Shown: positions 32,943 through 41,393 of the stretch, piece after piece
Layout of the letters: every line of letters begins with the position of its first letter
Numbering within the stretch: the first letter of the stretch is position 1
Program-made: the position numbers and the translations under genes
Notes under the pieces: model-generated
Told to the model about the DNA's origin: nothing
Seen by the model: only the letters and a program-made list of their open reading frames with translations
Database searches by the model: none
Assembly: GCA_003553505.1 (NCBI GenBank)
Contig: PWEN01000043.1
Span: 1 to 42,940 of the forward strand
Reading direction: 5' to 3'
Source: Candidatus Nealsoniibacteriota bacterium
GTDB lineage: Bacteria > Patescibacteriota > Minisyncoccia > Minisyncoccales > PWPS01
DNA length: 42,940 nt

Positions 32943-34328
32943 TCAATATACCTCCTCCCAGTGATCTATCTGTATCACAGGCGAGAACTCAGGATAAGTA
33001 GACTCTCCTTCAATCATGTATCCCAATCCATACATTATCTTTTCATTGTCCAACGTCACTTCTAGTCCTTCTGTTACACTTATAATATCCATCTTCCTTC
33101 CAATAAACCCTCCCTTTATGTTTATTTTTTCCGGCACTCCTGTCATTGTTACCGTGTTTACGGCATAAACAACACCTTCTATGTATCCTTCTTCCTTAAA
33201 AGAGTAGTTACCAAAAGAGATCTTCCCTTTTGAAAGAAGTCCCGAAGGACCATCTTGATAATTTGTCTCCACATGTGAAAAACCCTCATCTCTCCTTCCT
33301 TTGCTTATCCAACTATAATTATCTCCAACAGTGATGTTTCCGTCTGCAACAAGCGCTCCATTTACCTCCAAGTGCCTCCCTCCTCGAAGATTAACGTGAC
33401 CGGTAACATAAGTAATATCGTTCTCAAGCACCAACTTCCCTTTTTCTCCCACTTCCCACAGAAGATCATCAAACTCTCTAGAGGAAAGAACACACTCGTC
33501 AGAGCACTGATAAGGCGACCCTCCTTCCGGATGACAAACAATGGAGCAATCACTACCGCCTTCCGCCCTGCTCTTAAAAGAGTCCTCTTCATCGGAATCA
33601 AAGTCTACCATAGGAAGGGAAACATCTTCCGGGGGACACTGCTCACACTCTTCATAACACTCGTTTCGTGAGCAGATAGCGTTATAATTTATTATCTCAC
33701 TTCCTCCGCTCGAAGAAAAAAACCCCGTAGCAAGTATCTTTCCTTCAAGCTCTTCCGTATCAGGATCATCGTAAACCGCCAGAGAGCTTCCTAAGCTAAG
33801 CGTTATATGATGATTAGAGAAAAGGTTTCCATCATTTATGGTTACTTGCGAATTAATAATGTGAATATTTTCTCCTCCTCTTCCTCCTGAAAAAATAGCA
33901 GCATCCTCTGTAGGCCCATCAATACTTCTGAAAACAGCCACCTCCACCTCCCTTTTTGCTTCTCTTTCCATAAAAGGAACAGTTGCCGTTGCCGTGATCT
34001 CCGCTTGTCCCACGGCAGTGTTCTCCACAACAACCTCATAACTACCTCCTCCGACACTTCTTGTTATAGAATCAGACCAGTAGTTTCCCTCCCCGTCCGG
34101 ATTAAGATTACTTGATATAAAGTTGTCGTTCCACTCTGTGTCGTTTTCCAACTTCCAAACGGCTTCATTTATCCCGCTCTCCGCAAGATAATACGCCTTT
34201 TCTGCTCCCTCCATGCTGGTCGATATCCTTGTTTCTACCACAGTGCTACTCAAAAGATAAGCCCCTATCGCCATGAGGACGGCAACTATAATCGTGGATA
34301 TAATAAGTACTGTTCCTTTTTCGTTCAT
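32943..34328 (-). CDS. PilX-like minor pilin / large pilus-associated protein
   Basis: A 461-residue protein starting at ATG 34328 (MNEKGTVLIIS), which overlaps the upstream stop by four bases; the longer ORF start lies inside the neighbour. The N-terminal hydrophobic helix (IISTIIVAVLMAIGAYLLSSTVV) followed by KAYYLAESGINEAVWKLE is the PilX_N signature. There is no canonical G-F-T-L-x-E site. The rest is a large strand-rich extracellular region with turns like GGRHLEVNGALVADGNITVGDN that suggest a beta-helix or bactofilin-like stack, and several cysteines (CSRNECYEECEQC) likely in disulfides. It may cap the pilus tip. Confidence 0.82.
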   Translation of the reverse strand: MNEKGTVLIISTIIVAVLMAIGAYLLSSTVVETRISTSMEGAEKAYYLAESGINEAVWKLENDTEWNDNFISSNLNPDGEGNYWSDSITRSVGGGSYEVVVENTAVGQAEITATATVPFMEREAKREVEVAVFRSIDGPTEDAAIFSGGRGGENIHIINSQVTINDGNLFSNHHITLSLGSSLAVYDDPDTEELEGKILATGFFSSSGGSEIINYNAICSRNECYEECEQCPPEDVSLPMVDFDSDEEDSFKSRAEGGSDCSIVCHPEGGSPYQCSDECVLSSREFDDLLWEVGEKGKLVLENDITYVTGHVNLRGGRHLEVNGALVADGNITVGDNYSWISKGRRDEGFSHVETNYQDGPSGLLSKGKISFGNYSFKEEGYIEGVVYAVNTVTMTGVPEKINIKGGFIGRKMDIISVTEGLEVTLDNEKIMYGLGYMIEGESTYPEFSPVIQIDHWEEVY

Positions 34329-35119
34329 AAGTTTCTCCCAAATATCTTCTTCATTAATGTCACTTCTCTTTCTTCCAGTGTTAAAGTAACAACCACATTT
34401 ACCGCTCCATCCTCCCATATGGAAACACTCTCAAAATGTTCTCCTATGACACGTGGACTCTCCAGTATCTCTTTTTCAATGCTCTCTCCCTGTGGGGGTG
34501 TGGCATCAAAGGGGACATAAGAGTGGGGATCGTCAGAGAAGTAGTAAGCATACATTTTTCTTTTCACTGTGCCGTTTTCATCAAGAAAATAATTTATATA
34601 GTAGTAAGAAGTGTCTATAAGATATTCTAATCCAAAGTAATCTTCTTCTTCGCAAAAAGGAGTTCCTATGTGAGCATCTCTTGTCTCTCCATTATAATCA
34701 ATTATCTTTCTTTTTTCTCCTATTAGTTCTGCAGGTCCATCGATTATTTTTATAAAAGCATCATTATAGAATCCATCCTCTTGCACGGAAGAATCAGAAA
34801 GAGTAACAGTATTTCCGCTGCCTCCTTGAGCAACCTCCTTCTCTCTTATCTCATCTAAGTGCCCATCCTGGAAAATTATCTCTTCCTTGGCGCTTTCCTC
34901 ATCTTGAGGAACAGAGGTGACCACTCTTCTTGCTTGACGAAGCTCCCGTGAAATAGCGTCTAGAAAAACTCTTCCGTTTTGCATCACTTCCATCGTCCTT
35001 TCCGACTCAAAATAGACACGACTGGAGATAATCAATACAGAAGAAAAGAACGTCACCATCACTGCAAATATGGCAACCACTATAAGCACCTCCATGAGTG
35101 TAAACCCTTTTTTGTTCAT
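34325..35119 (-). CDS. PilW/GspJ-like prepilin
   Basis: A 264-residue minor prepilin. MNKKGFTLMEVLIVVAIFAVMV is a class III signal with the cleavage Gly and Glu+5, followed by RVFLDAISRELRQARR, a typical start of PilW/GspJ proteins. The C-terminal domain is strand-rich. It overlaps neighbours by four bases on both sides, in a block of minor pilins that probably primes pilus assembly. Confidence 0.87.
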   Translation of the reverse strand: MNKKGFTLMEVLIVVAIFAVMVTFFSSVLIISSRVYFESERTMEVMQNGRVFLDAISRELRQARRVVTSVPQDEESAKEEIIFQDGHLDEIREKEVAQGGSGNTVTLSDSSVQEDGFYNDAFIKIIDGPAELIGEKRKIIDYNGETRDAHIGTPFCEEEDYFGLEYLIDTSYYYINYFLDENGTVKRKMYAYYFSDDPHSYVPFDATPPQGESIEKEILESPRVIGEHFESVSIWEDGAVNVVVTLTLEEREVTLMKKIFGRNL

Positions 35120-35505
35120 CTTTCAGTAATGATCACGGTTAAATTTGTTTCCGCCTCTTTCGAGGTGCGCGGTTTTACGGTGACCACTACCTTTTTCATT
35201 CCCGTATCTTCAACACAGTTCTCGTTTTCCGGATCAAAGCAAGAGATTTCCGTCTCTCTACTGTACTCCTCAAACCTTGTTATTTCTCCAAAATCCTCTA
35301 GAAAAACTCCTTTCTCCAGATCGTCATACTCTTGAGAAACAGTGCTCTCTATTTGCGCGGATGCTAAAAAAAGAGCTGTGTTGCTTTTTTGATTAAGCTC
35401 CACAATTCTTGCTCCAAGAGGGAAAACAGAAACAATAAAAACTACTCCTATAGATATCACTGCCACTCCAATAATTGTTTCAATTAAAGTCAATCCTTTC
35501 GACAT
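35116..35505 (-). CDS. PilV/GspI-like prepilin
   Basis: A 129-residue minor prepilin with MSKGLTLIETIIGVAVISIG: a class III signal peptide with Glu+5. The mature part is short, with two cysteines (SCFDPENENC) likely in a disulfide. It overlaps the upstream prepilin gene by 26 bases. Confidence 0.85.
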   Translation of the reverse strand: MSKGLTLIETIIGVAVISIGVVFIVSVFPLGARIVELNQKSNTALFLASAQIESTVSQEYDDLEKGVFLEDFGEITRFEEYSRETEISCFDPENENCVEDTGMKKVVVTVKPRTSKEAETNLTVIITER

Positions 35506-35917
35506 GGAAAAATCCTGATGGCTTTATTTTTATTAATCTTGAAAAGTCGTGACCTTTGACCATAACCTCTCCACTCTTAAAGACCGCTCCAAAACGAGTA
35601 AATCTCGCCTCGTCATAATCATCTACGGCATGCAACTCTACACCCGGAGGAAAAATGTTCTCTCTTATGACCTCATTATCTTCATATCTTATAACCTTGT
35701 ACGAGTTATTGCTAAAATCAAAGCGTATTCCGTGATGAATCTGCTCTGCGATCGACATCTGTTTTGCATATCGCAGATCACTTACAAGCTCATTTATCTC
35801 TCCGGAAACCTCAAACTGATCCCTATAAGCCCAAAAACCGGAAACACCCACGGAAAGAGCGACGGAAATAATAACAACAACCACCAGTGTTTCTATTAAA
35901 GTAAATCCTTTGATCAT
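35480..35917 (-). CDS. GspH/FimT-like prepilin
   Basis: A 145-residue minor prepilin with MIKGFTLIETLVVVVIISVALS, a class III signal. It is followed by a helix ELVSDLRYAKQMSIAEQIHHGIRFD, the hallmark of GspH/FimT proteins (R-x-A-x3-R/Q pattern then HGIRF). The start overlaps the pilC stop by four bases. Confidence 0.88.
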   Translation of the reverse strand: MIKGFTLIETLVVVVIISVALSVGVSGFWAYRDQFEVSGEINELVSDLRYAKQMSIAEQIHHGIRFDFSNNSYKVIRYEDNEVIRENIFPPGVELHAVDDYDEARFTRFGAVFKSGEVMVKGHDFSRLIKIKPSGFFHVERIDFN

Positions 35918-37137
35918 AGAACTTCGAGCACGGAATACATCGGAAGAAGCATGGATATGGCAAAAAATCCTACAAAAACCCCCATCACAACCATTAAAGC
36001 AGGTTCAATAATAGAAGTAAGATTCTTTGTAAGTGCAAAAACTTCTTCTTCCAAAAAGTCCGCGGATTTTGATAGCACTTTCGATGTTTGTCCCGTCTCT
36101 TCGCCCACCTCTAAGACTTGCAACATAAGAGGAGAATAAAGATGGGAGTGCGATGAAAGAGCATCGGAAAGACTTCCTCCTTTTTTCACTTTTAGAATTG
36201 ACTGTGAGATAGCTTTCTTGAAATGACTGTTAGAGATATTGTCAGAAACGATCTCAAGTCCTCTTACTATCGGAACACCGGAAGAAAGGAGCGAGCTAAG
36301 TGTTCTGGCCGTATAAGCAGAGTTGCTCTTTTTTATTATAGAAGAAACAAGAGGAAGTTTTAAAAGCAAGAGATCTATCAAGTTTTTTCCTTTTTCCGTT
36401 TTCATTGTCCACCTTACAACAAAAAAAAGAATTAAAAGCAGAAAAGGGAATATCATCCAGGTGCTGGCCAAAACATCAGCAAACCCTATTATCATCCTTG
36501 TGGGGAGAGGCAGGGAAGCTCCCATAGAGTCAAATGTTTCTGTTAAGCGAGGAACCACAAATATCATCATTGCAAATCCAGCGATTATCATCATCACCAA
36601 AATAACGCAAGGATAGATGAGAGCTCCTTTTACTTTCGACTTCAGCTCGTGCTCTTTCTCCATCTGCTTTGTTAAAATACCAAGATTTTCCTCTATCGCT
36701 CCGGTTTCTTCTGAAAGACGAATAACGCTACGAAACATTTTAGAAAATATCTTGGGATGCATATCAAGTGCTTCAGAAAAGCTCTTCCCTTTGCTTATCT
36801 CTTCCTTTATCTGCAAAAGAGCACTTTTCATTTTCTCATTTCTTGTCTGTACGGAAAGTATGGAAAGTGTCCGGGAAAGTGAAAGCCCTCCGGAAAGCAT
36901 CATTTGAAGATTTCTTGTAAAAAAGATCTTATCCTTTAAAGAGACCCTTTTAGGAAAAAGAGAAACTTTCCTAAAAAGAACGGACTTATTGCTATCATCA
37001 AGTTCCTCCACCTTAACAAGAAAGAGATCTTCTTCGCGCAGTTTTTTGGCAAGCTCCTTTTTGTTTAATGCCTCCATTGTTCCGGAAACATCCTTCTCAT
37101 CCTCTTTTGATTTTGCAATGTAGTGATAACGAGGCAT
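35914..37137 (-). CDS. pilC: Type IV pilus platform protein PilC
   Basis: Inner-membrane platform protein of 407 residues with two T2SSF domains (about 65-190 and 265-390), each with a helical bundle and membrane helices. Marks are FTRNLQMMLSGGLSLSRTL and the duplicated form TARTLSSLLSSGVPIVRGLE; the gene ends FFAISMLLPMYSVLE. It couples the PilB and PilT motors to pilin movement. It shares one base with the pilB stop. Confidence 0.94.
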   Translation of the reverse strand: MPRYHYIAKSKEDEKDVSGTMEALNKKELAKKLREEDLFLVKVEELDDSNKSVLFRKVSLFPKRVSLKDKIFFTRNLQMMLSGGLSLSRTLSILSVQTRNEKMKSALLQIKEEISKGKSFSEALDMHPKIFSKMFRSVIRLSEETGAIEENLGILTKQMEKEHELKSKVKGALIYPCVILVMMIIAGFAMMIFVVPRLTETFDSMGASLPLPTRMIIGFADVLASTWMIFPFLLLILFFVVRWTMKTEKGKNLIDLLLLKLPLVSSIIKKSNSAYTARTLSSLLSSGVPIVRGLEIVSDNISNSHFKKAISQSILKVKKGGSLSDALSSHSHLYSPLMLQVLEVGEETGQTSKVLSKSADFLEEEVFALTKNLTSIIEPALMVVMGVFVGFFAISMLLPMYSVLEVL

Positions 37138-38882
37138 TACTCTATAAGAACTCTTAGAACTTCCTCTATGGAGGTGACTCCCTGTGCCGCTTTTATAATC
37201 CCATCTTCAAGCATCGTCACCATTCCTTGCTTTTTTGCTTCTTCCTCTATATTTCCAGATCCCGTCCTTTTTACAACAAGATCCCTTATCTCTTCTGTTA
37301 CAACAAGAACTTCACACACTCCCACTCTGCCCTTATAACCTTCCGGTGAATCACTCGTTTCTTGCGGACGATAAAACTTGACATCCTTCATTGTTTGATC
37401 CTCATTTATTACATTGTTCTCCTTTAAAAGCCAAGTCATTCTTTCTATATCACAGTACTTTGCAAGGTCTTCCACCTCCGCATCATTTAAGAAGTAACCC
37501 TCTTTGTGGGAATCCAATCTTCTTAGCAGTCTTTGCGCTATAATAATATTTAGTGTGGAGGAAACAAGAAAAGGCTCTACCTCCATATCAATTAGTCGCG
37601 GAGCAGCTCCCGCAGCATCAGTAGTATGTAAAGTAGAAAGCACCAAGTGACCGGTAAGCGCCGCATTTGTCGCCAAACGTGCCGTTTCATTGTCTCTTAT
37701 CTCTCCCACCATCAATACGTCCGGATCCTGTCTTACAAGAAAACGTAACCCGGCAGCAAAAGTAAGTCCTATCTTGGGGTTAACCTGTGTTTGGTTGATT
37801 CTTTTTACTTGATACTCTATCGGATCTTCAACAGTAGATATATTTACTTTGGGAGTATTTAAAACCTTCAACAAAGAGTAGAGCGTGGTAGTTTTTCCCG
37901 ATCCCGTGGGTCCCGTTACAAGTATCATGCCAGAGTTCTTTTTGAGACCCTCTTTCACCCTTTCAAGAGCTTCCTTTCTAAGTCCCGTCTCTTCCAAGTC
38001 CATCGCTTCCGCCGTTTCCGGAAGAAGACGCATAACAACCTTTTCGCCCCAAGAAACGGGCAGTATAGATACACGAAGAGAGTAGCGATAATCCTTCTTT
38101 CTGATCTTAAATCTACCGTCTTGCGGCAAGCGATGCTCATCCAGCTTAAGATTGGAAAGAACTTTTATGCGCGCCACAACCCCGGGAGCAATATTTATGG
38201 GAAGAGTCATTACATCCCACAAAACCCCATCAATTCTATAACGCACAAGCATCTCTGTCTCCTGAGGTTCTATGTGAATATCGGATGCCCTTCTTAAGAT
38301 AGCATGTTTTATAAGTATATCGACAACCTTTATCACGGGCATCTCTTTCGCTGTTCTCTCGAGATCCTCTCCCATCTCGCCTTCATCTAATATATCTTTT
38401 GCTTTTTCTTCGTCTTCCTCATCAACAACTTCTCCGATCTCCGTCTCCAAGCTCTCTTGATACTGATTTAAAACGTTCTTTATTCCCCCGGAAGTAGTCA
38501 AGCGCGGAAGTATCTTCATGCCAGTAGCTTTTTTGATAATCTCTATTACCCTCAAATCTTCAGGGTCTGTCATAGAAACCTCCAACGTCTCTCCTCTTTT
38601 TCTGAAGGGAACTACATTGTTCGCACGTGCAAAGTGTTCCGGGATAGTTTTTAATACTTCCGGAGAAACTTTTATCTTTTCTAGGTCAATAAAAGGAATT
38701 CCCAGTATGTGCGCCTTAATTCCTATTATTCTCTTCTCGTCAAGAAGATTATCGGCAACAAGCACATCTTCTATCTTTCTTTTCTTTTTACGTGCCTTGC
38801 TTTCCGCTTTTTCAAGCTGCTCTTTGCTTATAAGATCGAGATCGAGAAGAAAAGATTTCAGTTTTTCTGCTTCTATTTTCAT
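37137..38882 (-). CDS. pilB: Type IV pilus extension ATPase PilB
   Basis: Assembly ATPase of 581 residues. An N-terminal MshEN/GspE_N domain (about 1-145) is followed by the N2 domain and the ATPase core: Walker A GPTGSGK at 324-330, Asp box STVEDPIEYQV, Walker B DPDVLMVGEIRD and His box HLVLSTLHTTDAA. The zinc-binding four-Cys region usual in PilB/GspE after the core is absent; the same stretch reads RRLDSHKEGYFLND and later SPEGYKGRVGVCEVL, without C-x2-C pairs. It is the first gene of the pil operon, separated from the surface protein gene by a terminator. Confidence 0.95.
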   Translation of the reverse strand: MKIEAEKLKSFLLDLDLISKEQLEKAESKARKKKRKIEDVLVADNLLDEKRIIGIKAHILGIPFIDLEKIKVSPEVLKTIPEHFARANNVVPFRKRGETLEVSMTDPEDLRVIEIIKKATGMKILPRLTTSGGIKNVLNQYQESLETEIGEVVDEEDEEKAKDILDEGEMGEDLERTAKEMPVIKVVDILIKHAILRRASDIHIEPQETEMLVRYRIDGVLWDVMTLPINIAPGVVARIKVLSNLKLDEHRLPQDGRFKIRKKDYRYSLRVSILPVSWGEKVVMRLLPETAEAMDLEETGLRKEALERVKEGLKKNSGMILVTGPTGSGKTTTLYSLLKVLNTPKVNISTVEDPIEYQVKRINQTQVNPKIGLTFAAGLRFLVRQDPDVLMVGEIRDNETARLATNAALTGHLVLSTLHTTDAAGAAPRLIDMEVEPFLVSSTLNIIIAQRLLRRLDSHKEGYFLNDAEVEDLAKYCDIERMTWLLKENNVINEDQTMKDVKFYRPQETSDSPEGYKGRVGVCEVLVVTEEIRDLVVKRTGSGNIEEEAKKQGMVTMLEDGIIKAAQGVTSIEEVLRVLIE

Positions 38883-38894
38883 AAACTTACTTTT

Positions 38895-38903
38895 ATGCTA
38901 GCA
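38895..38903 (-). promoter_or_regulatory. pilB extended -10 promoter
   Basis: Minus strand TGC-TAGCAT then AAAAGTAAGTTT and ATG, directly after the terminator of the upstream gene. It shares 14 of 16 bases with the pilM element (TGCTAGTATGAAAGTA). Confidence 0.5.
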
Positions 38904-38913
38904 CAAAACAAAA

Positions 38914-38934
38914 GCCCGAGAAAGTATCTCGGGC
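38914..38934 (-). terminator. Intrinsic terminator after surface protein gene
   Basis: GCCCGAGA, a five-base loop, TCTCGGGC, followed on the minus strand by TTTTGTTTT. It separates the 38947-40995 operon from the pil operon. Confidence 0.88.
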
Positions 38935-38946
38935 AAGTGCTTTTTG

Positions 38947-40152
38947 TTAGTTTTCAAAATACTCCGGAAACGGATGGCGTATCTCCCCCAGGTTCTCCTC
39001 TATCTTACAACTATACGAGAGACCGGGGTGATTAACGTCATTTGGGTTCTCGTAAGTGATCCTTAGCAAAGATATCTTTTCGTCTCCGACAGCTTCAACA
39101 TCAAAATACGTTTCTACGACAACCTCCTTTTCCACGGTATCCTCTACGCTCTCCTCTTCAGGATTTGCGTGTTCTCCGAAGTCAAACTCAAAGGTTCTCC
39201 TTAATTCATCTGTCATGCTCACCCCTTCTTCTTGCACATCATCTTTGCCTGTAAACTCTATCATCTCTTCAAAGTGTATTGTTTCCGGACTCCATGAAAG
39301 TTCAGGTTGAGGATAGGGACGTGCTAAGTTGGAAAAAGTACATTCGTTTACATCAGAGTAAAGTCCATGCTCGTTTTTAACTTGTATAGTGCAATCAAAG
39401 GTTGTTCCCCACTCTTGCGATCCATCCCAGTCATTGGGAGATATTGTGGTTTCCGTCACGTCTCCATCCTCTAGAAAGATACTTTCTTCTATGCTTCCGT
39501 AGGCCGTTTCTATCTTATACCCCTCCGCATCAGCTCCCAACGGGTCGCTGTACTCCCATACAATGGTAGGCACAGAGTGCTCTCCGACACACTGATTGTC
39601 TTCTCTAAACTCCACATCCACATCGGAGGGCGGATCAGGAGGAAGCACCAAGAAAACATTATAATCACTCTCTTGACACTCATCTTCATTTTCACAGTCA
39701 AAGCTGGCCCATCCAATGGTCCTGTCTCCCCATCCGTATCCTGTAAAACGGTTCCCTTCCAGCTCTATATCGGAAAGGGAGATCCACTCTCCGTTACTCA
39801 AAACTTTCGCCCATCCGGAAACATCACCTGATCCATCTATTACTGCTTCACAGTCGCCATCAGGACACCCTTCAAGATCATCGGACTCAAAGCTTATCCA
39901 GCCAACATTATCCGACCAGGCATATCCGGAGAGAGATTCCGTGATACTGTTAAAATAAACTCCGTAATCAACCCCTTCTCCGGAATCGTAGGTATTAAAG
40001 CAAGAAAAACTTATCCATCCGATATTATCCGACCAGGCATATCCTCTTACATTTCCGGGATCACATCCACCACCTCCCGAAACAAGAGAGAAGGACACCA
40101 TCAAAAACAAGAAAACAGTTAAAAAAGAAAAAATGGATATTTTTTTAGACAT
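38947..40152 (-). CDS. Secreted surface protein with GYAW repeats
   Basis: A 401-residue secreted protein. A signal peptide (ISIFSFLTVFLFLMVSFSLVSG) is followed by GYAWSDNIGWISF, GYAWSDNVGWISF, a degenerate GWAKVLSNGEWISL and GYGWGDRTIGWASF, at roughly 40-residue steps. This repeat is common in Patescibacteria surface proteins and is not functionally defined. An Fn3/Ig-like part follows (PPDPPSDVDVEFRED ... YKIETAYGS), then an acidic strand-rich end. There is no clear C-terminal anchor. It is last in an operon with signal peptidase I, which may process it. Confidence 0.8.
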   Translation of the reverse strand: MSKKISIFSFLTVFLFLMVSFSLVSGGGGCDPGNVRGYAWSDNIGWISFSCFNTYDSGEGVDYGVYFNSITESLSGYAWSDNVGWISFESDDLEGCPDGDCEAVIDGSGDVSGWAKVLSNGEWISLSDIELEGNRFTGYGWGDRTIGWASFDCENEDECQESDYNVFLVLPPDPPSDVDVEFREDNQCVGEHSVPTIVWEYSDPLGADAEGYKIETAYGSIEESIFLEDGDVTETTISPNDWDGSQEWGTTFDCTIQVKNEHGLYSDVNECTFSNLARPYPQPELSWSPETIHFEEMIEFTGKDDVQEEGVSMTDELRRTFEFDFGEHANPEEESVEDTVEKEVVVETYFDVEAVGDEKISLLRITYENPNDVNHPGLSYSCKIEENLGEIRHPFPEYFEN

Positions 40153-40164
40153 ATTTAAATATTT

Positions 40165-40692
40165 TTATTTTACCTCTACCTTTGCCAATATATCGCCCTT
40201 ACCCACAAGACCAAATCTACTACTATCCAATGCACTCTGAGTATTATCTCCAAAAAGAAGATAAGCTCCCTTTGGAATAACACCTTCATGGTTTTCTTCG
40301 TACAAAGCAATCATCTTCTCGCTTCCCTCGTGTAAAAAATAAGGATCTTCTTCGCTATTTCTTAAAATCTCTCCATTCACCAAAATATACCATCTCTTAT
40401 CTTCTCTTTGCAATTGAAAACTGTCTCCCGGGACTCCCTTTATGGATTTAATGAGCAAATTCTCGTTTCCAGTATATTGATACAGGATAATATCACCTCT
40501 TTTTATTTCATAGCACTCATAGTACCCGAAAAGAGCTTTTACAACATCGCCTTCGCTTATAAGCGGATACATGGAAGAGCCTCTTACAGTCTTAAGCTCT
40601 TCTTTCAGCTCACACCCGTTCGAGTCATGCAGATAAAGCACAAAAGCAAAAAGAGCAACAAAGCCAACAAAAACAGTAATTATCTTCCTCAT
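40165..40692 (-). CDS. lepB: Signal peptidase I
   Basis: A membrane serine protease of 175 residues that removes signal peptides on the outer face of the membrane. It has one N-terminal helix (IITVFVGFVALFAFVLYL), catalytic Ser40 in RGSSMYPLISEGD, catalytic Lys82 in LLIKSIKGVPGD (a Lys/Ser dyad of the bacterial type) and box E, FGDNTQSALDSSRFGLV. It lies between an acidic anchored protein and the GYAW protein, and diverges from the TasA-like gene, so it may be dedicated to these secreted products. Confidence 0.92.
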   Translation of the reverse strand: MRKIITVFVGFVALFAFVLYLHDSNGCELKEELKTVRGSSMYPLISEGDVVKALFGYYECYEIKRGDIILYQYTGNENLLIKSIKGVPGDSFQLQREDKRWYILVNGEILRNSEEDPYFLHEGSEKMIALYEENHEGVIPKGAYLLFGDNTQSALDSSRFGLVGKGDILAKVEVK

Positions 40693-40704
40693 TTAAAACA
40701 AACT

Positions 40705-40995
40705 TTACTCCCTCTCTTTTCTCAGCGACTCCAGTTCTTCTATTTGCTTTTGAACGTCTTCGTCCGTGGGAGGGGTATAGTCCTCTCCTCTTCTCTCGTT
40801 CACTATGTTGTTTAATTCCTCTAATTGCTGCTTTTCCTCTTCGGTAAGAAGCTCTTCATCCTCCTCTTCTTCAACCACCTCCTCATCTTCCTCTTTTGGC
40901 AGATCAACGTCATAGTACATCTTATAAACAAAAAAGGCGGAAAAAGCCAAAAGCAAGACAACAACCACCAGAACTATTACTTTATTTTTACTCAT
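40705..40995 (-). CDS. Small anchored acidic protein
   Basis: A 96-residue protein: one membrane helix (VIVLVVVVLLLAFSAFFVYKMYY) followed by a very acidic stretch (EEDEEVVEEEEDEELL) and a short coiled coil (EEEKQQLEELNNIVNERR). I recognise no family. It is the first gene of the signal peptidase operon, 12 bases upstream of lepB, and may be a chaperone-like or spacer component for secretion; this is a guess. Confidence 0.7.
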   Translation of the reverse strand: MSKNKVIVLVVVVLLLAFSAFFVYKMYYDVDLPKEEDEEVVEEEEDEELLTEEEKQQLEELNNIVNERRGEDYTPPTDEDVQKQIEELESLRKERE

Positions 40996-41064
40996 GTTTT
41001 TATAGTTATATTATCTATTGTTTTAATTATCCACATACGAGAGGAGGTGTCAAACTTTTTATTC

Positions 41065-41092
41065 TTGACAATTTTAAATAATTATGTATACT
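41065..41092 (+). promoter_or_regulatory. Promoter of TasA-like gene
   Basis: TTGACA, a 16-base spacer and TATACT. It is near consensus and far from the ATG at 41394, giving a leader of about 295 bases. Confidence 0.7.
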
Positions 41093-41098
41093 ATTACC

Positions 41099-41393
41099 AT
41101 AATCACAAAGGAGGGAAGATTATAAGGAGGGAAAATTAAAAACAGATCTTTTGGAGCCCAGAGCTTTTGCTATCTGGAGTTTATTTTTGTTTTGCCGGAA
41201 AAATAATTCTTCCGAAGACAAAAACCTTAATTTTACGAGAAAAAGAAAGATAGGACAAAGATAGGACACAGGAACAAACTCGTAAAATATCTGTAAATTG
41301 GAGTACACTAATTACTCCTGCGGTAGTGTTTACCTACTTAAGCACTATGGACACTATATTTAAGAACTAGACTATTAAGAACTAAACACAAAA
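41099..41393 (+). promoter_or_regulatory. Long structured leader with possible attenuator
   Basis: The untranslated stretch holds two strong Shine-Dalgarno-like sequences (AAAGGAGGG near 41107 and AAGGAGGG near 41125) with no ATG, GTG or TTG at usable spacing. A hairpin CCAGA...TCTGG with an inner GC pair (41158-41177) is followed by the T-rich run TTTATTTTTGTTTT, as in an intrinsic terminator. Two further hairpins are CGGAA...TTCCG (41196-41214) and GGAGTA...TACTCC (41300-41318). AGATAGGACA is repeated in tandem near 41250. It does not match a riboswitch I know. No Shine-Dalgarno sequence precedes the ATG at 41394. Confidence 0.45.

Noticed and set aside
41120-41308. 62-residue minus-strand ORF in the leader region
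   Set aside because: No Shine-Dalgarno sequence or promoter and no recognisable protein character; it is more likely noncoding leader sequence.
41099-41393. tRNA or known riboswitch in the long leader
   Set aside because: No cloverleaf arms, T-loop sequence or known aptamer core could be found; only simple hairpins are visible.
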